A stretch of 64,000 nucleotides of DNA. It comes from Nemertoderma westbladi (Eukaryota; Xenacoelomorpha; Nemertodermatida; Nemertodermatidae). The first letter of the stretch is position 1. Every line of letters begins with the position of its first letter. Shown here piece after piece: positions 56,348-64,000 of the stretch. The notes beneath the pieces are model-generated. The model did no database searches. It saw only the letters and a program-made list of their open reading frames with translations, and was not told the origin of the DNA. The translations under genes and the position numbers were made by a program. The stretch lies in NCBI GenBank assembly GCA_032718475.1, contig JAUCBJ010009161.1, positions 1 to 64,000 of the forward strand, in the 5' to 3' direction.

Positions 56348-57969
56348 TAACATATGGAGTGGGCGTGTGACTATATCATTTTATATTTGTTTTTATTTTA
56401 TATTTATGTATGTATTATTATGTAATTTTATTATAATCGTTTTCTTTAATTTTATTTAGTAGAATGTCATTTTAGTGATTATTTAGTAGATTAGTGCAAT
56501 ATATTATTGTTTATTACGTACGTAATTACTTATAATATATTTAGTGTGACGGCGAGAAATAATTATTTTTCTCTTTCCTTACTGTCCGTATCATATTATA
56601 AATACGTGACTACAGTAAGATGAAATGTCCGTACTTCTTAAAGTACAATAAAGCCACTACTATATTCAAGTATTATTGGTAGGCAGAGTATTAGGAATGC
56701 AAAGTTCAGATCCTCGAGTCTCGGCTAAACCAAGCTCTGGGTAGACCTTGGAAACGACTTGCCTCTTCACACTGACATTGCTTCGTGCGATATTGCTCTT
56801 CTACCTTATATTAAATAATACATATAATAGTGTGATGTCCCTCTAACAGTAGCGTAAAACGCAAATAAATCTGTTAAACTTTTTGACCATCTGTAATTCT
56901 AGTCGATTAAGATATCGCGGCACCCACCGATATACTTGAAAGACAAATTCTAGAATCAGTGGTTAACGTCCCCAGACAAGTTCTGGAATAAATCGGTGCC
57001 CATCTTAAATATTAATTTAATATTTATTAAAATCTGTAAAATTCAGATCCGTTAACAATTCTAGTTGATTAAGATATCGTAGCACTTACCGATACTCTTA
57101 AAAGACAAATTTCATAGAATTAAGGATCCTATGTCCCCAGACCTGCTCTGGAATCAAATTGTGTCAATTTTAACATCAAATAATAAAATTCACGGGAATA
57201 AATTTAAATTCATATTTTAAATGAATTTCATAAATTGTCATTTTGTACAATTTATAACATTCCCAAAATTCCATTAATTAATAGATCATGGGAGCGGAGA
57301 TTCATCCTATTGAGTGTATTAGAGTGCGAGAATCTCCAACATATAGTCAATAGCCGATAAAATTAATAAAATCATGCATAAAGAGGATATTGACAATTAA
57401 AGAATTATTATTAAATAGCATCCCAGATCTGTATGCATGAGAATTAACCTAATTCTACCGCTAGCATTCCATAATGTCACCATAGCAACACCCACGCCAG
57501 AATTAGAAGCAAGTTAAAAGAACAATAGAAGGCTTGCCCCATTGCATAGCATAGAATATAGCACACTGCTAGTATCCAAGGATACACAGTAATAACGTGA
57601 CATTCTGGAAGGCACTGACTAACGGACAAATGGCCTGTATGTGTGCAGTTGGTGACAGTTGTGTGGAATTTGTGCGTTTATAGGTGAATGTTACTGCTAA
57701 AGTATGTTTACAGTAGCTAGTCGCAATTGTAAAGGTAGCCCAACTCTCCTATAGAAAGAACCTAAGTGGATCCAAGCCTTTGGGACAGACAGTGGAGTGA
57801 CTTGTGCCGGTTATCATTGTCGTGCTGTTGCTACATGTTGGCGTAAACACCGCGACGACGGTACATCGGCGCTGAGAATCCCACTGTCCGGGGGCAAAGA
57901 GAAGTAGGCAGTGACGCCCGCTCGCCTAAATATAAACTTATTTGATATTAATAAACTCAGATAGCAGAT
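56348..57969 (+). other. Element P spacer between pol and ORF3
   Basis: Non-coding and homologous to 29585-31305 of B, with many indels. It holds the paired hairpin modules (56895-57155). Just before ORF3 it reads AACTCAGATAGCAG|AT-ATG; B has CATATAGCAG|CT-ATG. The shared ATAGCAG two bases before the ATG is a plausible 3' splice site for a spliced ORF3 mRNA. Confidence 0.6.
56895..57155 (+). promoter_or_regulatory. Paired hairpin modules upstream of ORF3 (element P)
   Basis: Two modules about 162 bp apart, each with AATTCTAGTYGATTAAGATATCG then a CCAGA-(5 nt)-TCTGG hairpin (56972-56986, loop CAAGT; 57137-57151, loop CCTGC). The five-base stem is invariant in all four modules of B and P while loops vary. 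Possible roles are an RNA export or splicing element or an internal promoter; none is proven. Confidence 0.5.
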
Positions 57970-60900
57970 ATGACGGAGTTGATAGAAGATGATCTTGGTA
58001 TTAGGGAGCGATATACTCTACCTTTACAAGCATTTGTGGATAGCTTAATACGCGGTGAAGCCGATCCAACCATTACGGAGGACGATGGTCGTTATATCGA
58101 ACCGCTGATGTCCCAAGAGCAACTTGCGCATGAATTGGACTATCGAAAATTCACCACTCGCTATACGAATCGCAATGGTACATATATGGACTTCTTAACT
58201 ACCGGCCATTCTATCGATTTGCATGATACGGACGATGTAGATACAGAGAGGGAAATGGTTCTATTTAAATATCATACCCAGCGGAGTTGTAACGATAAAC
58301 CGAGAATAGATCACGAAAATTTTATTCGTAATCGACTGGAAAGAGAAAACGTTGAAGAACCGGATAAACGCATCGACTTCAACGAATACCTAGAATTTTT
58401 GAGAGAAACCTATCTCAACATCGCCAGTCAGCAGAACTTAGAGACTCGATATCCTCAAGGTATACATCACGACCCTGTGGTAGAACTTAAACGGCTCTAT
58501 TTCACTATGATATATCTTACCGCCGATCGTCCACTACCTGTTATCCCGGATAGTTTTGAACAAATGGAAGAATACTGCAAAACTGGAGAACGATCACCCG
58601 CGTTTCCTCTACAGGACGTACGTCTTTGGTATTATTGTGACGAATGCCCTAGACCTAACCAACAAACTGAAAGACATAAACATCCGCGGAGACGTTGCGC
58701 TAAACATAGTTTTACGCGTTACACTTACGGGAGTTTCGAGCGAAACCTGTTCGACATACCACCCATGATCGCTCGTCTTAAACGATCACTGAATAAACCC
58801 ATGATCAGAGTTCCGGAATACTCGGTCAGGCCTCCTCATTCCCTAGTGAGACCTCAAACTCTTGATCCTAACAGTATCACTGATCCTCCCGAACTATATT
58901 CCCTGTTCAAAGACTTAGTGTTACCCGAACAATTAGTCGGTGGTGCTCCGGTAGTGGGTTCGTTAGACATCCGCCCATCCTACTTAGCCGGATTGGGACG
59001 CGGGCAGCTAATATCGCCCTTTGATCCTTACAATCGTCCAGGATTAAACCCGATGCAACCCGCCACGGAAGTCGAGGAGAGCGTTATAAGAAACGCTTTA
59101 GACGCCATTCGACAGAAAATCGGAAAGGGAACACAAGATTGTTTAGAGAAACGTAAATTACAACAACAAGTCCAATCGGTGAAGGAGTTAGCCTTGCCAC
59201 AGTTCGATAGGGAAATCCAAAACCTCGAGGAAGACATAGAGCTTGGACGCACGTATTCTCTACAAGAATTTTTAGATGAACGCTTACAGAGACAAGCGGA
59301 AGAAATTCTACTCGAGGAGAAACACACGAAACTGGAAGAGAGAGAAGAAGCCGCTTTAGCCCAACCGGAAGCTCAAATCCTCATGACGGACCTCTACTCT
59401 AAAACCGTTCGTCATCCCTCGATGATTCCACATTTCGGGGACAAGCTCTTCGCGACGATACAACCTCAACCGGTTGATATCAGTACAGGATCGCAAAATC
59501 TTATCGCTGACGCCCCTATGTTACAGCGTCCGCCGATCGAGGCCGCTCGTGTTGACGGTATACTCGTTGAACCTCCGGATAATCGAGCGGATCTTGTCCG
59601 TCGTATGGTACACGATGTCAACATACGCGCTAGACCTTTACAGAACTCGTTTTATGGGATTAAAGACCACCCTTATTACGTTAATCTGACTCAATATTAT
59701 ATGATAAAACCTGAAGACCCGACACATAATTTAAAGTTTCTACCACTAATAAATCCTCTAGACATTGTCGAACTCGAACAATTGCAGAAACATCTGGATC
59801 AGTTAGTAAAGGTAAACTCATTTAGAAAACCATATAACATTTCTCGAATCGAGAAAGATATAGAACCTCCTTATAATCTCGATGGATTTATTAAAACTCG
59901 ATTAGTCCATTGGAATCTAGATGTATTATTTGAAGAAGAGAAAATACAAAGATATGGAAATGTGGAGACGTATACCACTCGGCACATGAAGTATAGTGAT
60001 CTCCCTGACGCTAACCAATGCGCCACCTTGTGGCATCCAGTAGGGATGACCCTAGAGAACGCCACCAAGGAGTGGAATGAAACTCTTAATGTTATTGAGA
60101 TGTATGGAGTTGTCACCTACGATAATGAAGGTAGCGTTCCGGTCGGAGAACTAGGAACTACGCGCATGATTCACATACGTGGATTAGCTGGTTCTACCCA
60201 CGTGTTTACTCGAGCGTGTTCCGACGTGATTGATTATTCCTTTGAAACTCTCACCGAAACACAAAAGAATCTCCGACATGGACAATTCGAACTCGCGCAG
60301 CGTTACGTCATTGACACCGAACGCAAACCGGCCATGGGCATCGATGGATCGATGTTACCCCAGCCCGTACTCGAGATGTTGTTCAACGAAAGAATCCTTA
60401 AAATCGGCTCAGCTGTTTATGGAGATCTCCAAAACGACTTTCGGAATATGGAGAACATTCCATACCCTTTCGTTGATACTCAGCTGATTGCTCCCTGGGC
60501 AGAAGGTCGAGGTTTCTTCCGCACTATGTATGCTAATACGCCTAGCAACATTACCAAGGTGCAACGAACTTCCATCGGACATCTTGCCTTTCAGGAATAC
60601 GGATGGAATTTCAAAGTCGGAAATCCCATTAACTATCAACAAGTATACGGAGACCATTATTCTCGATTATACTTTGATGGACCATTGACCGCACCTGGCG
60701 CCGTGTATAGCTTCATGAGTGTTCCACTCCGTCCCTCCTTAGCTATATACACGATCTATGAAAACACCGCACTTGCCGGTTGGCTAGCCGATGTGTGCAG
60801 TCGTACTATACGCGCCCATCCATTAATACTTGGGACCAAACTCGCTAAGCTAGATGAACATAATAAATTCATCCGTTTCGAATGTTTCCGGCGATTTTTA

Positions 60901-62223
60901 ACCCCGTTCCGCAACGTGGATAGCCAATTTAAAGACCGCGCTTTGACCAAGCTCAGCCTAAGAGACTCAGCTGCAGAGAAGTTGGATAGCGCTGGATTCG
61001 CCGTTTTCCAAGAGATTTGTATATCAAACTTACACTCCTCTGTTATACAAAGACCTCGAATCCCCACAGGTTATTCTGTCGTGGAAATTCAGACAATAGG
61101 TCCACCTGAAGAGACAGACGCGCCCACTTCAGCTATGCACTTGGAAGACGAACCAATATGTCTAGAATCTGAAGAGATTCAGCCTATCGCGCCCCGGACC
61201 AGCGACAACGATTACATCATAGAATGGTATCAAGGTCCACAGTGTCTCACTGCGTACGATTATCGACATGCCAACTATGTTTCTAGGCAACGTTGTCGGT
61301 TATGCGCATCGAGAGACCACGATACGCCCATGGACACCAACGTCCGCTGTTCCTATTTCCAAGAACAACCGACTATGGAAATTTATTGCGCATATTGCAG
61401 ACTCAATAACTTGCATATTTTTGCGGTTTGCCCTCAATTTATGACTCAATGTCACCATTGTCAACTAAAGGGACATGCCAGTTTCGATTGCCCTTTTAAT
61501 CACGATTTGGAAAGCGTAGATGAAATGATCACACTACGTTACATCAGAGCTTGGGAAGCGAACGCTGATTTACATTGTGATTCGCGCCATCGCTATTATC
61601 CCGGACGCGCTTACGAAGGAGTTTATGCGTTCCATCCTTATCTATTCGCTTCGGTTGAACAGAAATCACGCATATCAAGTTACGAGCTACTGAAGCGCGT
61701 TGGAGAATGTATTTCAACCAAATTCGTACGCAAATTTCTCAGGAGTGTTAATCCTAGCGACCTTCATTCCTATAACTTAATCAATTATATCCGTCAGGAT
61801 CCGGACTATGGAGACTTGTTTGTTAACTCACACCCCGAGTTACAGGAAGTATATCGACGGCCTTACGAATACCGAGCCCGCGAACGCGAGTTGGAAAGGA
61901 CCATTAAACCCCGGAGGTTTCTAATTGCTTATGGTCCACCCACGGCCCTCGTTCAGACCACTCGTAAAGGACCCGTAAGAGCGGCTGTCTTGAAACGAGC
62001 TCTCAAAGCCGTTAGACCCCTCTCCCCTGACGTTGATGTCAATCAACCCGGTACTTCGACTGGCGGATACACCGACCATAATCCTACACCCTCTGATGCA
62101 ATCATATTGCACCCTTCACCCAGGAGTTATAGCCCTCCTTGTAAAGTGGCTCGCCCCAAAGAGAAAAAGACTCTGGCTAGCTTTAAGAAACTGCGTAAAC
62201 GCCGTCCGCGCAAGAAAGACTAA
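57970..62223 (+). CDS. Element P ORF3: 1417-residue zinc-knuckle protein of unknown function
   Basis: An intact frame downstream of pol, ending 78 bp before the 3' LTR, in the position of env in some BEL/Pao elements. I do not recognise its family. Visible parts: an acidic N-terminus (MTELIEDDLGIRERY); a Cys/His module at 223-246 (C-x2-C, H236, H238, C243, H246); a charged helical, probably coiled-coil region at about 367-467; a large central region without obvious motifs; three Cys/His units at C1109-C1127, C1140-C1154 and a canonical C-x2-C-x4-H-x4-C knuckle at C1161-C1174; and a tail ending KKLRKRRPRKKD, a possible nuclear-localisation or RNA-binding signal. No signal peptide or membrane helix is apparent, so a fusogenic envelope is unlikely. 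The ATG has G at -3, and element B starts its homologue at the same codon. A nucleic-acid-binding accessory or second Gag-like role is inference. Confidence 0.85.
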   Translation: MTELIEDDLGIRERYTLPLQAFVDSLIRGEADPTITEDDGRYIEPLMSQEQLAHELDYRKFTTRYTNRNGTYMDFLTTGHSIDLHDTDDVDTEREMVLFKYHTQRSCNDKPRIDHENFIRNRLERENVEEPDKRIDFNEYLEFLRETYLNIASQQNLETRYPQGIHHDPVVELKRLYFTMIYLTADRPLPVIPDSFEQMEEYCKTGERSPAFPLQDVRLWYYCDECPRPNQQTERHKHPRRRCAKHSFTRYTYGSFERNLFDIPPMIARLKRSLNKPMIRVPEYSVRPPHSLVRPQTLDPNSITDPPELYSLFKDLVLPEQLVGGAPVVGSLDIRPSYLAGLGRGQLISPFDPYNRPGLNPMQPATEVEESVIRNALDAIRQKIGKGTQDCLEKRKLQQQVQSVKELALPQFDREIQNLEEDIELGRTYSLQEFLDERLQRQAEEILLEEKHTKLEEREEAALAQPEAQILMTDLYSKTVRHPSMIPHFGDKLFATIQPQPVDISTGSQNLIADAPMLQRPPIEAARVDGILVEPPDNRADLVRRMVHDVNIRARPLQNSFYGIKDHPYYVNLTQYYMIKPEDPTHNLKFLPLINPLDIVELEQLQKHLDQLVKVNSFRKPYNISRIEKDIEPPYNLDGFIKTRLVHWNLDVLFEEEKIQRYGNVETYTTRHMKYSDLPDANQCATLWHPVGMTLENATKEWNETLNVIEMYGVVTYDNEGSVPVGELGTTRMIHIRGLAGSTHVFTRACSDVIDYSFETLTETQKNLRHGQFELAQRYVIDTERKPAMGIDGSMLPQPVLEMLFNERILKIGSAVYGDLQNDFRNMENIPYPFVDTQLIAPWAEGRGFFRTMYANTPSNITKVQRTSIGHLAFQEYGWNFKVGNPINYQQVYGDHYSRLYFDGPLTAPGAVYSFMSVPLRPSLAIYTIYENTALAGWLADVCSRTIRAHPLILGTKLAKLDEHNKFIRFECFRRFLTPFRNVDSQFKDRALTKLSLRDSAAEKLDSAGFAVFQEICISNLHSSVIQRPRIPTGYSVVEIQTIGPPEETDAPTSAMHLEDEPICLESEEIQPIAPRTSDNDYIIEWYQGPQCLTAYDYRHANYVSRQRCRLCASRDHDTPMDTNVRCSYFQEQPTMEIYCAYCRLNNLHIFAVCPQFMTQCHHCQLKGHASFDCPFNHDLESVDEMITLRYIRAWEANADLHCDSRHRYYPGRAYEGVYAFHPYLFASVEQKSRISSYELLKRVGECISTKFVRKFLRSVNPSDLHSYNLINYIRQDPDYGDLFVNSHPELQEVYRRPYEYRARERELERTIKPRRFLIAYGPPTALVQTTRKGPVRAAVLKRALKAVRPLSPDVDVNQPGTSTGGYTDHNPTPSDAIILHPSPRSYSPPCKVARPKEKKTLASFKKLRKRRPRKKD

Positions 62224-62293
62224 CTGTTTAGAGTATTTACGTATATTAGAAACTGTGATTTTGTATATTTTATAGACTAAAATCCCATTTTCT

Positions 62294-62301
62294 GGGAGCG
62301 G
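62294..62301 (+). promoter_or_regulatory. Candidate short polypurine tract (GGGAGCGG)
   Basis: GGGAGCGG lies directly before the 3' LTR start TGTAAAAGC. The same CATTTTCTGGGAGCGG precedes B's 3' LTR (27466-27473 on the minus strand). It is short and has one C, so it is only a candidate plus-strand primer site. Confidence 0.45.
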
Positions 62302-63537
62302 TGTAAAAGCTTCTGTGGGATATAACTGGCCCCTTTTGCTTCGCAATCCAGTTTCCCCCCAGGCGCTGGAATACTCTAAAAGGGTTCTCTAACTGTATAT
62401 ATATTCCCCTCGCCCGCAAGGTACCGTTACAGGTGTTTTAACGGACATAAAAGTCATTCTTCTATATACGTGTTTTGGCGGACATGGTAAGGCAAAAAAC
62501 CTGCAATGCACCAAATACCTTACACAGCTTAGCCTTGATGATTCATATTACGACATCTAACAGCTGGTTGCTGACATGGGAACAGCCATTGGACGCATGG
62601 TTCTTTGTTTGGCTTGAGCCAATCAGAGCGATTTTTTCTGTCGACGTGTAGATATTTGGTCGATCATACTAGGAGTGTTCTGTCTTACTGTTTTTTCTTG
62701 ATACTTTGTTGTTGCTATCTAGGCCAGGAACACCGGCTCTAGAGTCAATTCATTTTCATACTTTTGAAGAAACATTAGTAGGCTTAAGATTATAGAGCGT
62801 ATAACTGTTATCTTGTCACATCTTGTCATATCATATCTTAACCTACCGTCTTAATGTTGTTTACTGTTGTGTTTTGGTTGAATATTATTTGGAGAACATA
62901 TATAAAGAACCCAAATTTCCCAATTTTCTTGATACACTACAGGTTAGAGAGACGGGATATATATAGCGATTGCGACTTATATTATTGTGGTTTGTAGTGA
63001 ATTTAATGCTATTTGATAAGCCCTACATGAGTCAATTGCTGCTCTCTTTATATATGATAAAATTCATTGATGGTCGGCAAATTAGTGAGAAGTATTGTGT
63101 GTTACCGGTAGTGTGCCTGATTGTGACTGATAACTAAGCATTTCCTAAAGAATGCGCCTCATACGTGAATCATAAGCCTTACCGACTTACCGTTGTGATT
63201 AGTATAAGTCATATCTCTGTTTACCTAGATAGAGCGCCACGTCCTAAAGGAACTGTTAATATTTACCGAAAGTAAATAATATTAGTCAGAAATTAATTAT
63301 TAACGATCAATCGAATAATACAATACAGTAAGCTTACACTGCAATAATAATCTAAGCCCTCAGAATCCAGTCTCCAGGGTATATCCAGCGGGTGAATGGA
63401 CGCGCACTAGGCTGGCTTCTGCTAATGTTGTGTTTATTGGTATTAAATATTTGTCATCTTCTAAAGTCTATTTATAAACCAAAAGACATATACATTTTGG
63501 CAGGTTAAACTGCTAAAGGTCTTCAAAAGCGCGTACA
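62302..63537 (+). mobile_element. Element P, 3' LTR (1236 bp)
   Basis: TGTAAAAGC to GCGCGTACA, same length as the 5' LTR. Differences I can see include 62469, 62765, 63071, 63342, 63375, 63492 and 63533. It supplies the polyadenylation region of P. The element from LTR to LTR spans 15,266 bp even though most of pol is deleted. Confidence 0.93.
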
Positions 63538-63542
63538 ACCTC
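63538..63542. repeat. P target-site duplication, right (ACCTC)
   Basis: Exact repeat of 48267-48271, immediately after the terminal CA of the 3' LTR and in the middle of B's gag frame. Confidence 0.9.
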
Positions 63543-64000
63543 TTCCACACAGCTGGATCTCGAGTGTCTCTTACTACTCCCATCCTGTATAAGTCCTCCC
63601 AGGCAGCTTCCGATAAGTTAAACGGGAGTCCGGATCCAGGGAAGTTCCATTGCGTCTCGACAATAGACTTCAGTTCCTCCATCGTGTATCCCGCATAACT
63701 GTCTCTGGTCGATCGCTTACCTATCGCCCAATCGATTTGATGTTCTTCCACCGCGATCAATACTCTAGTGAGTACGGCTCCAGGAAGAATTAGAAGTGGA
63801 TCTGGATAAACCGCTTCTGTCATCTTTGCTCCGATCTTGGGTGTCAACTCTACAGTGTCTGAACTACTGGAGTTATCGGGCCGCTGAGAAATAAGTTCCC
63901 GGTTCGGGTGCTGCTGCTGTTTAACAACTGCCTCTTGGTCCCGCTTGACTTGAGCCCTAGTGCCTATGATAGACCTATAGTTCTTTACTAGCCTAGGGTC
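63543..64000 (-). pseudogene. Element B gag, N-terminal part
   Basis: On the minus strand, from the right edge, it reads IIGTRAQVKRDQEA, a Ser-rich stretch (DNSSSSDTVELTPK), SDPLL-like PDPLLILPGAVL, VETQWNFPGSGLPFNL and RDTRDPAVWKR, aligning with residues of P's gag up to about codon 201. It breaks at the ACCTC target duplication and resumes at 48266 beyond P. The gag start and B's 5' LTR lie outside the window. Confidence 0.88.

Noticed and set aside
57970-62223. ORF3 as a classical envelope glycoprotein
   Set aside because: Right position, but no signal peptide, no membrane helix and no furin-like or fusion-peptide region; instead zinc knuckles and a basic tail.

Overview
This is eukaryotic DNA, most likely from an invertebrate animal. 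It is AT-rich, has one intron-split host gene with GT/AG splice sites, and is otherwise filled with LTR retrotransposons of the BEL/Pao class, pieces of non-LTR retrotransposons, SINE-like units, satellites and homopolymer tracts. I see no rRNA, CRISPR or prokaryotic-type operon. The species cannot be named from the sequence. The host gene encodes a two-domain beta/gamma-crystallin, which fits deuterostomes and sponges among others.

Left part (1-21.5 kb). Positions 1-742 and 3134-6600 are two decayed copies of one BEL/Pao family (E1). Between them lies a 2.4 kb segment (743-3133) that is a second copy of 8753-8936 plus 11962-14104. The shared segment carries the last exon of the crystallin gene. 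That gene runs on the minus strand: 21090-21043, 20865-20702, 20091-19972, 19502-19329 and 12279-12144. The join is in frame and predicts 213 residues with four Greek-key motifs, one per main exon. Its 7 kb last intron holds LINE pieces, a SINE, poly-C and poly-G tracts, and a very uniform 15-bp satellite (about 65 copies).

Middle (21.5-26.3 kb). A wrecked BEL/Pao gag flanked by about 200-bp direct repeats (E2) is followed by a LINE endonuclease fragment cut off by the next element.

Right part (26.3-64 kb). This is a nest of two large BEL/Pao elements. Element B (minus strand; 3' LTR 26306-27465) has gag, protease, RT, RNase H and integrase, all with stops, plus a deleted third ORF. Element P (plus strand, 48272-63537, LTRs of 1236 bp each, 5-bp target duplication ACCTC) inserted into B's gag; the start of B's gag resumes at 63538-64000. 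A 9134-bp block spanning B gag-pol and most of P's 5' LTR (30981-40114) was then tandemly duplicated (40115-49488), and the second copy gained a 240-bp insertion with a 16-bp target duplication.

The most unusual item is P's third ORF (57970-62223, 1417 residues). It sits where an env gene would be, but has no visible signal peptide or membrane segment. Instead it has Cys/His zinc-knuckle-like modules, a long charged helical region and a basic tail. Element B carries a diverged, internally deleted version, and the differences between the two are mostly synonymous. P has lost nearly all of pol but keeps gag-protease and this ORF, so it looks like a young, trans-mobilised derivative of a three-gene BEL/Pao lineage.
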